NCBI GenBank assembly: GCA_023250585.1
Contig: JAHFAK010000015.1
Coordinates: 1-26,721 of the forward strand
Source: Deltaproteobacteria bacterium
GTDB taxonomy: Bacteria > Bdellovibrionota_F > JAHFAK01
Length of the DNA: 26,721 nucleotides
Direction: 5' to 3'
Shown here: piece after piece, positions 1 through 6,429 of the stretch
Position numbering within the stretch: position 1 is the stretch's first letter
How the letters are laid out: each line of letters begins with the position of its first letter
Translations under genes and position numbers: made by a program
The notes under the pieces: model-generated
What the model was told of the DNA's origin: nothing
Databases searched by the model: none
What the model saw: only the letters and a program-made list of their open reading frames with translations

Positions 1-183
1 GCAAAGGTCATGAATTTTTTAGAGAAAAATAATATTTCTGTTCCTATGAAAAATATTCATGAAGAAGCGGGCGCAAAAGAAGAACTCATTCGTATTGGCG
101 GTAAAAGCCAAGTCCCCTGCTTGGTTATTAGCGGAAAAGCCCTCTATGAGTCAGATGATATTATTAAATGGTTTGAAACGTGA
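1..183 (+). CDS. Glutaredoxin/GST-N-like protein, 3' end only
   Basis: The first 60 codons are open in frame 1 and stop at TGA 181-183; the start lies outside the window. The visible part has the C-terminal half of a thioredoxin fold: a cis-proline strand in KSQVPCLVISGKALYES, then DDIIKWFE, the usual end of glutaredoxins and of GST N-terminal domains. The redox CxxC or Ser/Cys site would be upstream and cannot be checked. Glutaredoxins reduce disulfides or mixed glutathione disulfides in the cytoplasm. The gene converges on polA with only 42 bases between the stops and no clear intrinsic terminator there. Fold assignment is fairly safe; exact substrate is not. Confidence 0.75.
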   Translation, partial: AKVMNFLEKNNISVPMKNIHEEAGAKEELIRIGGKSQVPCLVISGKALYESDDIIKWFET

Positions 184-225
184 GACTCTTTGCGGGGCAA
201 TGGGCTGGATAATGAAATGAGCTAT

Positions 226-2898
226 TTAATGAGCTTCCATCCAATTTTTGCCGCCGCCGATTTCGACTTTTAAAGGAACATCCAAATGCGTGACGTTTTC
301 CATTTCGTTTTTAATCATAGCTTTTATCATCTCTACTTCGTTATTGGGAACTTCAAAAACAAGTTCATCATGAACTTGTAAAATCATTTTTGATGTGAGT
401 TTTTGTTTTTGAATTATTTCATCAATGCGAATCATGGCAATTTTGATGAGATCAGCTGCAGTTCCTTGAATAGGTGTATTAACCGCTACTCGTTCGGCAA
501 AGCTTCGAAGCATGGGATCTTGACTTGAAATATCAGGAATGTACCTTTTTCGTTTAAATAACGTTTCTACATAGCCATTCTCGCGAGCCTTTTCTATAAC
601 TTCTTCTGTATATTTTTTTATACTGGTATACTTAGCAAAATAACTCTTAATATATTTCATTGCTTCCGCACGTTTTATATGAAGTTCTTGAGCAAGCTTT
701 GTTGCACCCATACCATAGATAATGCCAAAATTAATCGTCTTGGCAATTCGTCTTTTTTCAATGGTTACCTCGTCTTTTTTAATTTCAAAAAGTTCCATTG
801 CCGTTTTTGTATGAATATCAAAATCCTCTTTAAAAGATTGGAGAAGCGTTGGATCCTGTGATAAATGCGCTAAGAGCCTCAATTCAATTTGAGAATAATC
901 AGCGCTGATGAGCATATGCCCTCTTTCGGCCACAAATGCTTCGCGAATCTTTGCGCCATCTTCGCTTTTAATCGGAATGTTTTGTAAATTAGGATCAGAT
1001 GAACTCAACCGTCCGGTTGCCGCAACAGTTTGATTAAACGATGTATGAATTCTTCCCGTTTTTTCATAAATCAAATCTTGAAGCGCATCAGTATACGTGC
1101 CTTTGAGTTTTGATAAACTACGATGTTCAAGTATATGGGTAATAATGGGATGAACATCTTGTAAGTCTTGTAACACACGATTGTCAGTTGATCGCCCAGT
1201 CTTTGTTTTCTTCTTACTGGTCAGCTTGAGTGTATCAAATAAAACATCGGCAAGTTGTTTTGGAGAGTTAATATTAAACTCACATCCGGCGAGTTTGAAA
1301 ATTTCTTCCTCTAATGACTTAAGACGTTTTTCAAATTCGGTCGAAAATTTTTCCAAAATTGTTTGATCAACTTTTATGCCCGCTATTTCCATTCGTGCAA
1401 GCACTGAGATAAGAGGAATTTCAATATCATTGTAGAGATCCAAAAGTTTATTTTTTTTCATCACTTCGTGGAGAGGTTCGTATAAAAGGCAGACAACATG
1501 CGCGTCTTCGCATGCATATGTGGTGGCAACATCGACTGCTACATCTCTAAAATTTATTTGCTTTACTCCTTTTCCCGTTACATCTTCATAAGAAATCATT
1601 TTGTGTTTAAGAATATCTAAAACAATATAATCGAGCTTATGCCGATAGCCAGAGGGATGAATGACATATGACGCAATCATTGAATCGAAGAGAATGCCTC
1701 GAAGAGTAATGCCATAGCGAGAAAAAACAATATATTCATATTTGAGATTTTGGCCTATCTTTTTTATTTCGGTCGATTCTGCAATATCTTTAAAGAGCAC
1801 TAAAACTTCATCTCGATCTGGCTGAGAAATTTCGCTCTTCGTATGGGCAACAGGAATATAATAGCTTTCACATTCTTTATCCTGTAACGATATCGCTATT
1901 CCTACAATTTCCGCACGGGTTGGCAATGGACTCGTTGTCTCAAAATCAATCGAAACTAGTTTGTACTTTTTGATTTTTTCAACAACCTTTTTAATCTCAT
2001 CTAAAGAATAAAGCGTTTTATAGTTGGACATGTCGATCGTTTTTTCTGAACTTACCTCCTGGGCAAGCTTGTTAAATTCAAGTTCAGAAAAAAGCGTACG
2101 TAAATAATCAGAATTCCATTTGTCAGCGTTATAGCCCATCTGTTCCAAATCAAAATCTATCTGAATATTCTGATCAATTGTTGCTAACTCTTTTGAAAGA
2201 AGCGCATCTTCTTTATAGGTCAGAAGATTTTCCTTGAGTGCGGCCTTCTCAATTTCATCGATGTGTTTATAAATTCCTTCGATTGAACCATAGGTTTCAA
2301 GAAGCTTTTGCGCTGTTTTTGGCCCAACGCCGGGAACACCAGGAATATTATCAGATGAGTCGCCCATTAGTCCGAGGAAATCAACTACCATACTGGGTTT
2401 TATTCCAAATTTTTCCACGACGTCTTGCGGGCCATACGTTTTATTTTTCATGGTATCAACCATCATAACTGTTGGCTCAATTAACTGCATCATATCTTTA
2501 TCGCCGGAAACAATAATAACATCCAAATCCTTTTTACATTTTTTACAAATCGTCCCAATAATATCGTCTGCTTCAATTCCATCCTTTTCAAATGCAGCAA
2601 TATTAAATCCCTGTACAAGATTTTTGATATAGGGAATTTGGATCTGTAAATCATGGGGCATGGTAGGTCTATTAGCTTTATAATGAGCATAACGATTTTT
2701 ACGAACGCTCGGCTCTTTTGAATCAAAAACAATAGCTAAATAATCAGGTTTACAATCACGGACGATTTTTAAAAGCATATTCGTAAAGCCAAAAATCGCA
2801 TTCGTCGGCATCCCCCGTGAATTCGAGAGCACAGGAATTGCATAAAATGCTCGATAAAAATGAGAACTCGCATCTATGAGATAAAGCTTCTTAGCCAT
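226..2898 (-). CDS. polA: DNA polymerase I
   Basis: Complete 890-residue polymerase I for gap filling, primer removal and repair. The 5'-3' nuclease is residues 1-290: LIDAS with D9, ADD at 110-112, SGDKD at 131-135 and the helix-hairpin-helix GDSSDNIPGVPGVGPKTA at 179-196. The 3'-5' exonuclease is about 310-480: DFE (D318, E320), NLKYE at 384-388 and YACED at 461-465. The polymerase domain has motif A DYSQIE 667-672, motif B RRIAKTINFGIIYG 716-729 and motif C VHDE 842-845. All metal-binding acids are present, except that the exo II Asp (D424 in E. coli) is Glu388, a conservative change that may lower proofreading. Length is normal for a three-domain PolA. There is no clear Shine-Dalgarno before ATG 2898. 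Confidence 0.97.
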   Translation of the reverse strand: MAKKLYLIDASSHFYRAFYAIPVLSNSRGMPTNAIFGFTNMLLKIVRDCKPDYLAIVFDSKEPSVRKNRYAHYKANRPTMPHDLQIQIPYIKNLVQGFNIAAFEKDGIEADDIIGTICKKCKKDLDVIIVSGDKDMMQLIEPTVMMVDTMKNKTYGPQDVVEKFGIKPSMVVDFLGLMGDSSDNIPGVPGVGPKTAQKLLETYGSIEGIYKHIDEIEKAALKENLLTYKEDALLSKELATIDQNIQIDFDLEQMGYNADKWNSDYLRTLFSELEFNKLAQEVSSEKTIDMSNYKTLYSLDEIKKVVEKIKKYKLVSIDFETTSPLPTRAEIVGIAISLQDKECESYYIPVAHTKSEISQPDRDEVLVLFKDIAESTEIKKIGQNLKYEYIVFSRYGITLRGILFDSMIASYVIHPSGYRHKLDYIVLDILKHKMISYEDVTGKGVKQINFRDVAVDVATTYACEDAHVVCLLYEPLHEVMKKNKLLDLYNDIEIPLISVLARMEIAGIKVDQTILEKFSTEFEKRLKSLEEEIFKLAGCEFNINSPKQLADVLFDTLKLTSKKKTKTGRSTDNRVLQDLQDVHPIITHILEHRSLSKLKGTYTDALQDLIYEKTGRIHTSFNQTVAATGRLSSSDPNLQNIPIKSEDGAKIREAFVAERGHMLISADYSQIELRLLAHLSQDPTLLQSFKEDFDIHTKTAMELFEIKKDEVTIEKRRIAKTINFGIIYGMGATKLAQELHIKRAEAMKYIKSYFAKYTSIKKYTEEVIEKARENGYVETLFKRKRYIPDISSQDPMLRSFAERVAVNTPIQGTAADLIKIAMIRIDEIIQKQKLTSKMILQVHDELVFEVPNNEVEMIKAMIKNEMENVTHLDVPLKVEIGGGKNWMEAH

Positions 2899-2907
2899 AG
2901 AGATTCG

Positions 2908-2936
2908 ATACTATCTTGCGTGGAATTTTTAGGCAA
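2908..2936 (-). promoter_or_regulatory. Candidate promoter of polA
   Basis: On the minus strand, TTGCCT (2931-2936), a 17-base spacer and TAGTAT (2908-2913) resemble a sigma-70 promoter. Transcription would start only a few bases before the polA ATG, so the message would be nearly leaderless, which fits the absence of a ribosome binding site. This is a weak match and the real promoter may lie further upstream. Confidence 0.3.
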
Positions 2937-2991
2937 GTAAATGTGATTAACGCTTTTTGACGGGAAGCTGACTGTCCTTTTTTCACACCTT

Positions 2992-3115
2992 CTCAGTTAT
3001 TGGGAGGGAAAATGGATCCCGCGATCAAGTCGCGGGATGACGCCTGGCGGGCCTTTGAAAAAGTTAAAAAATTCTATCGCTATTTTTCAGCAACCATGAT
3101 TGACAGAACTATTCT
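2992..3115. repeat. Degenerate copy of the GGATCC-hairpin element
   Basis: CTCAGTTATTGGG at 2992-3004 followed by ATGGATCCCGCG matches the left half of the element at 15298-15403 (CTCAGTTAATGGG, then ATGGATCCCG). The core is a perfect 9-bp stem, ATCCCGCGA (3016-3024) and TCGCGGGAT (3030-3038), with a 5-base loop. Towards the right end AGAACTATT (about 3105-3113) resembles GAACTATT of the other copy. Flanking direct repeats are not visible, so the outer limits are estimates. It lies between the HAD gene stop and the polA start, both on the minus strand. Confidence 0.55.
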
Positions 3116-3123
3116 GCACTGTA

Positions 3124-3864
3124 CTATTCTTCTGGAGGGATATCTCGTAACATGCTTCTATTTCTTATTCTTACAATACGTGCTGTTGTTACATTTAAAA
3201 AATGAAAAAATCGTGCTCGTAGATATCGAGACATAGAATCGATTTTATTTCTTTCGGGAGGTATAGACTGAACCAAAATATTTACCGAGAATAAAGGAGC
3301 TTCATTCCGTCGCACCAACGGCATATCTGTTATAGGAAAATTTCCAATCATTGCTGTTTCCTGTGGATCCAATTTATAGTCAGTGCAGGCCTCATTAAAT
3401 GCTTCTAACGACGGTTTACCCATTCTTGATTCTATTATAGTGATCCCAGCTTGTCTTAAAGTCTCTAAACGTAGAGAATTTGGTGAATTCGTAAAAATAA
3501 AAACAGCAATACCTCCCTTCTTATAACTTGCCAATGTAGTATCGGTTACTTCAGGAGGAATGTCTGCATATGGAGCGACTAATGTTCCATCTAAATCAAA
3601 AATAACATTTTGTATTGGAGGTTTATTTAGTTTCTCTCTTATCCTCACAAATTCAGCAAATGTAGGTACTCTTTCTAAAAAAGCATCAAAATCATGAGGA
3701 CGACTTCCCAGAAATAATTCGACCGCACTTCTAAACTTTGCGTATGAGTATCTTTCTCTATTTGGGTTTTTGTGAGCCCCAGGGTTAAATACATCAGCAC
3801 AACCCAGTGCAGTTTCATAAAAAACACATACACTTACAATAATTAAAAAAAACTTTTTAACCAT
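3124..3864 (-). CDS. Exported HAD-superfamily phosphatase-like protein
   Basis: 246 residues. Residues 1-21 form a signal peptide (KK, hydrophobic stretch, ALG before Cys22), so the protein is probably periplasmic or, if Cys22 is a lipid site, a lipoprotein. The HAD domain starts near 84: motif I DLDGT (D90, D92), motif II TN (125-126), motif III Lys in MGK (K150) and motif IV GNFPITD (174-180). Families of this type normally have GDxxxTD; here the first Asp is Asn175 while D180 is kept, so metal binding may be altered. Residues 25-80 are an N-terminal cap or linker I do not recognise. The substrate is unknown. Most HAD hydrolases of this kind are cytoplasmic, so export is notable. Confidence 0.8.
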   Translation of the reverse strand: MVKKFFLIIVSVCVFYETALGCADVFNPGAHKNPNRERYSYAKFRSAVELFLGSRPHDFDAFLERVPTFAEFVRIREKLNKPPIQNVIFDLDGTLVAPYADIPPEVTDTTLASYKKGGIAVFIFTNSPNSLRLETLRQAGITIIESRMGKPSLEAFNEACTDYKLDPQETAMIGNFPITDMPLVRRNEAPLFSVNILVQSIPPERNKIDSMSRYLRARFFHFLNVTTARIVRIRNRSMLRDIPPEE

Positions 3865-3960
3865 ACGTAACTTATAAATAATCTAAGAGGATATTTCAAA
3901 TCTCTAGGGTTACGCCAAAATAAAGAAGAGCGGATAAAGAAGACAGAGGTAAGGGGGGGA

Positions 3961-4058
3961 AAGAAGATATGGATGACTGCAATTCTAGCAACGAAGAAAA
4001 GATCGTTGTATAATAGGGACTAAAACCCAACATAGAAAGGAGCCATCCATATCTTCTT
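3961..4058. repeat. 98-bp element with 15-bp perfect inverted ends
   Basis: AAGAAGATATGGATG (3961-3975) is repeated in inverse at 4044-4058 with 68 bases between. Inside, TATAAT (4009-4014) and GAAAGGAG (4035-4042) run towards the right end, looking like the promoter and ribosome binding site of a lost gene that now runs directly into the right inverted end. That arrangement suggests an internally deleted insertion sequence (a MITE), but no transposase or target duplication is seen. It lies upstream of the HAD gene and downstream of the ATPase gene. Confidence 0.4.
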
Positions 4059-4077
4059 TTTTTATTTGTCCTCAAAT

Positions 4078-5376
4078 TCATTCAAGCAGCCATTTCCAAA
4101 GTGACGAATACAAAATTTTTTTTCCGTTTACTTCCTCTTCTCCATCAAAATCATAGGTAATAATGCGCAAAGAGTCACACCTGAGTTCTTTTGATGCTTC
4201 TAATAATGCCGTTATTTCTCTTTTCTTTGTTTCTGGATCATCAAGGGTATAGCAAACCTGGATGAGTTCATCTATTTTCAATTTACCCTTGATAACAAAA
4301 TCAACCTCTTTATTTGTTTTTTTTGATCTAAAGTAATAAACCTCATAACCTTTTCTTACGAGATTCACACACACAATATTTTCAATTAACCTACCCAAAT
4401 CTTCATTAAACCTGAAACTCATCGTATTTCGTATTCCAACGTCGACGCAATATACTTTCTTTGGATTTAAAATTTGTTCTCTTTTTGAATACGAAAATCT
4501 CCTGATAAAAAACAAAAGCCCAGCGGCAGTAAAATAATGTGAAAATCTGCCAACAGTATCGAGGCTGATACCAAGAGCATTCTTAACTTTGTTAAATGGC
4601 TGAAGCGTTGAAATATGTGTTAAATAGTATTTTGCTAATTCTTCTAATTTATCGAATTCTCTTATTTTGTATCGTTTTTGGATGTCTTTCGTAAGAATGT
4701 CTCGTAAATAATTTTCAAGTAAAATTCTTCGGTCATTTTTTTCAATAAGTGTAACCTTAGGAAAACTGCCATATTCTATATATTCATGTAATAGATTCTT
4801 TATCAGATGACGCTTCTTTACTGCATCAATTTCATTTTCTATAGTTATTCCTTTAAAAAGAATAAATTCATCAAACGAAAGAGGAAAAATTTCAAGGTCA
4901 ATATGTCTACCTGTTAACAGGGTCGCATATTCACCGCTTAAAAGTTTTGAAGATGAACCCGTAACAAAAACCTGGACTTTTTTTGCTTCGGTCAAAAATC
5001 GAGCAAATTTTTCCCAACCCTCAATTTCCTGAACTTCATCCAAGACGACATAATGATCTCTATCAGGCAAAACTTCCTCCTGATAAACCTCATATATTGA
5101 ATTTAATAAATCCAATGTAGGCTTTCTGAATCGTGGATCTTCAAAATTGATAATCAGCGTATTCTTAATATTTTCTGAAGGAATATATTGTTTAAGAAAT
5201 TGAGTTATAATAGTTGATTTTCCACTTCTTCTCACCCCAGAACATACAATAATTTCCCTTATTTTGAGGTATCTTTCTAAAATGGCTGTATATCGAGGCC
5301 TTTGAATACTCGAATCTGTATAAGAACCCCAATAATTCCAATCAGTTAAAATTATCTTAATGTCGTTTTTATCCAT
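4078..5376 (-). CDS. DUF4143-family AAA ATPase
   Basis: 432 residues, the usual length for this family. An N-terminal ATPase has Walker A GVRRSGKST (47-55), Walker B VVLDEVQ (110-116) and the sensor-like VTGSSS (138-143) followed by LSGEYATLLTGR, a hallmark of these ATPases. After a winged-helix-like middle part, the C-terminal region contains KEVDFVIKGKLKIDELIQV, the PD-(D/E)XK-like core typical of DUF4143. The family is widespread, often patchily distributed and its cellular role is not established; some members are suspected of taking part in DNA-related or defence functions. It has its own promoter and a striking palindromic operator just upstream. No clear Shine-Dalgarno precedes the ATG. 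It is divergent from a toxin-antitoxin pair. Confidence 0.9.
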   Translation of the reverse strand: MDKNDIKIILTDWNYWGSYTDSSIQRPRYTAILERYLKIREIIVCSGVRRSGKSTIITQFLKQYIPSENIKNTLIINFEDPRFRKPTLDLLNSIYEVYQEEVLPDRDHYVVLDEVQEIEGWEKFARFLTEAKKVQVFVTGSSSKLLSGEYATLLTGRHIDLEIFPLSFDEFILFKGITIENEIDAVKKRHLIKNLLHEYIEYGSFPKVTLIEKNDRRILLENYLRDILTKDIQKRYKIREFDKLEELAKYYLTHISTLQPFNKVKNALGISLDTVGRFSHYFTAAGLLFFIRRFSYSKREQILNPKKVYCVDVGIRNTMSFRFNEDLGRLIENIVCVNLVRKGYEVYYFRSKKTNKEVDFVIKGKLKIDELIQVCYTLDDPETKKREITALLEASKELRCDSLRIITYDFDGEEEVNGKKILYSSLWKWLLE

Positions 5377-5386
5377 AAAATCTATC

Positions 5387-5458
5387 GATATATCGGAAGA
5401 ATATATGCTAAATCTTTTGATATATCAGAATATTTATCATATATTCTTCCGATATATC
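5387..5458. promoter_or_regulatory. Palindromic operator of the ATPase gene
   Basis: A perfect 21-bp inverted repeat occupies 5387-5407 and 5438-5458. Each arm contains GATATATC, and a third GATATATC lies in the centre within TGATATATCA (5419-5428). The three octamers start at 5387, 5420 and 5451, 33 and 31 bp apart, close to three helical turns. The 5438-5458 arm lies between and over the promoter elements while the other is next to the start codon, so a DNA-binding repressor is likelier than an RNA hairpin, because the predicted transcript would contain only one arm. Confidence 0.55.
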
Positions 5459-5464
5459 TGTCAA
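5436..5464 (-). promoter_or_regulatory. Promoter of the ATPase gene
   Basis: On the minus strand: perfect -35 TTGACA (5459-5464), 17-base spacer, -10 TATGAT (5436-5441). Start of transcription is expected near 5429, about 50 bases before the ATG at 5376. The spacer is almost exactly one arm of the 21-bp inverted repeat. Confidence 0.65.
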
Positions 5465-5475
5465 ATAATTATTAA

Positions 5476-5600
5476 TATTAGTTGTTCCAAAGCGATAATG
5501 TCCCCTAGAGAAGGCATTTTCTTATGAAATAAGGAGATGCCAATGAAAAGATATTTAGTAATGAGTCAAAATGGACATTATCGCTTTGGAACAACTAATA
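5476..5600. mobile_element. 125-bp MITE-like element with 28-bp inverted ends
   Basis: Bases 5476-5503 and 5573-5600 are perfect inverted repeats of 28 bp (core GTTGTTCCAAAGCGATAATG). Between them is a 13-bp stem (5513-5525 with 5529-5541, GAA loop, two G-U pairs) that hides AAGGAG (5531-5536), the ribosome binding site of a short reading frame at 5543. That frame begins MKRYLVMSQ, which resembles the N-terminus I remember for IS1202/ISNCY-type transposases, and then runs straight into the right inverted end. The simplest reading is an internally deleted derivative of such an insertion sequence. No target-site duplication is visible. Inverted ends are certain; the parent family is inference. 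Confidence 0.6.
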
Positions 5601-5629
5601 AAAAAATCTCATTGACAAAGCGTACGTAA
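5543..5629 (+). pseudogene. 28-codon ORF, probable transposase N-terminal remnant
   Basis: ATG at 5543 follows AAGGAG by 6 bases and the frame stops at TAA 5627-5629. The peptide MKRYLVMSQNGHYRFGTTN is encoded up to the end of the inverted repeat and the rest by flanking DNA that also holds the next promoter. Coding past the element end is therefore accidental. It could still be translated, but the hairpin at 5513-5541 would block its ribosome binding site. Confidence 0.35.
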
Positions 5630-5640
5630 TAGCGTACTAT
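5612..5640 (+). promoter_or_regulatory. Promoter and operator of the toxin-antitoxin operon
   Basis: TTGACA (5612-5617), 17-base spacer and TACTAT (5635-5640) form a near-consensus sigma-70 promoter. AGCGTAC occurs twice, at 5619-5625 and 5631-5637, so the GTAC cores are exactly 12 bp apart. The E. coli yefM-yoeB operator is known for paired palindromes with a 12-bp centre spacing, so autoregulation by the antitoxin and by the complex is likely. A good Shine-Dalgarno, TAAGGAG, follows at about 5648-5654. Confidence 0.7.
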
Positions 5641-5660
5641 ATAAGTCTAAGGAGAATAAT

Positions 5661-5903
5661 ATGAGTAGCAGAACTGCAAGCCAAGCACGAGCAAAATTAT
5701 ATAGACTTATTGACGAAGTTGCAGAATCTCATGAACCAATCATGATCACGGGAAAGAGAAATAATGGGGTTCTTATTTCTGAAGAAGACTGGAAATCAAT
5801 AGCAGAAACTCTCTATCTTACGTCAATTCCCGGAATGAGAGCGTCGATTAAAAAAGGCATGGAAACTCCTCTTTCGAGGTGTTTAAAGAAGCTTAATTGG
5901 TAA
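5661..5903 (+). CDS. Antitoxin, Phd/YefM family
   Basis: 80 residues, normal family length. The N-terminal part (MSSRTASQARAKLYRLIDEV, 1-20) is the DNA-binding YefM fold, followed by ESHEPIMITGKRNNGVLISEEDW (23-45), the family signature strand-helix. The C-terminal tail with TSIPGMRASIKKGMETPL is the toxin-binding segment. It neutralises the downstream RNase and, with it, represses the operon. AAGGAG lies 6 bases before the ATG. The stop codon abuts the toxin ATG (TAAATG), so translation is coupled. Confidence 0.92.
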   Translation: MSSRTASQARAKLYRLIDEVAESHEPIMITGKRNNGVLISEEDWKSIAETLYLTSIPGMRASIKKGMETPLSRCLKKLNW

Positions 5904-6164
5904 ATGTGGAAAATAGTTTATACAAATCAAGCAGCAAAAGATGCAAAAAAATTAAAACGAAGCGGGCTAAAAAAAGAGGCCGAAAAACTTCTTTCATTAT
6001 TAGCAAAAAATCCATTTACGATACCTCCACCGTATGAAAAATTACTCGGTGATTTAACAGGGGCATATTCTCGAAGAATCAATATCCAACATCGACTTGT
6101 TTACCAAGTTTATAAAGCTGAAAAAACTGTAAAAATTCTACGAATGTGGACTCATTATGAATAG
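5904..6164 (+). CDS. mRNA interferase toxin, YoeB-like (RelE superfamily)
   Basis: 86 residues, typical for Txe/YoeB. Toxins of this family bind the ribosome and cut mRNA in the A site. Visible features: PPYEKLLGDLTGAYSRRI (about 42-59) aligns with the family's EPLKxxLxGxWSRRI, supplying the catalytic Glu; QHRLVYQV (62-69) gives the conserved Arg; and the C-terminal THYE supplies the His-Tyr pair (H84, Y85). All key residues look intact, so it should be active when freed from the antitoxin. The start directly follows the antitoxin stop with no separate ribosome binding site. Confidence 0.92.
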   Translation: MWKIVYTNQAAKDAKKLKRSGLKKEAEKLLSLLAKNPFTIPPPYEKLLGDLTGAYSRRINIQHRLVYQVYKAEKTVKILRMWTHYE

Positions 6165-6264
6165 AATTTTTTTGACTTTTTTCTAGCAATATCCACCAAA
6201 GTTTCAAACTACTCCATCATTACCTTTGGGGAAAGGTGTGAATGAAAATATAATTAGGAAATAT

Positions 6265-6296
6265 GTCCAGATGCAAGGAGCGGAAGATGCTGGACA
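6265..6296. repeat. Possible relic of the 125-bp hairpin family
   Basis: GTCCAGATGCAAGGAGC closely matches the left inner segment of the hairpin element at 17807 (GTCCAGATGCGAGGCGC at 17821). It is followed by a short closing GCTGGAC, so a small hairpin remains. The outer arms and the central loop motif are missing. Could be a decayed or truncated copy, or chance. Confidence 0.3.
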
Positions 6297-6318
6297 AGCG
6301 CAGCTTGAATTATTTTAG

Positions 6319-6350
6319 GTACCCCGGGTAAAGCCGGGGGGATCCATTTT
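6319..6350. repeat. GGATCC-type hairpin repeat, inverse orientation
   Basis: CCCCGG (6322-6327) and CCGGGG (6334-6339) form a short GC-rich stem with loop GTAAAG, followed by GGATCCATTTTT. It resembles, in reverse, the ATGGATCCCGCG hairpins at 3013 and 15329. GC content is strongly unlike the surrounding DNA. Located after the toxin gene, the stem plus T-run could act as a terminator. Confidence 0.5.
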
Positions 6351-6429
6351 TCTTGTAAAAATGGCACTATTATTGCATGTATTAACAAATTATGGTCAAA
6401 TGTATAACTAACCAGTAAGGAGATTTGCT

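Noticed and set aside
3000-3236. 78-codon plus-strand ORF after the GGATCC hairpin
   Set aside because: It starts inside a repeat, runs antisense over the end of the HAD gene and has no family features.
3896-4081. 61-codon minus-strand ORF
   Set aside because: It is made mainly of the 98-bp inverted-repeat element and has no ribosome binding site or recognisable product.
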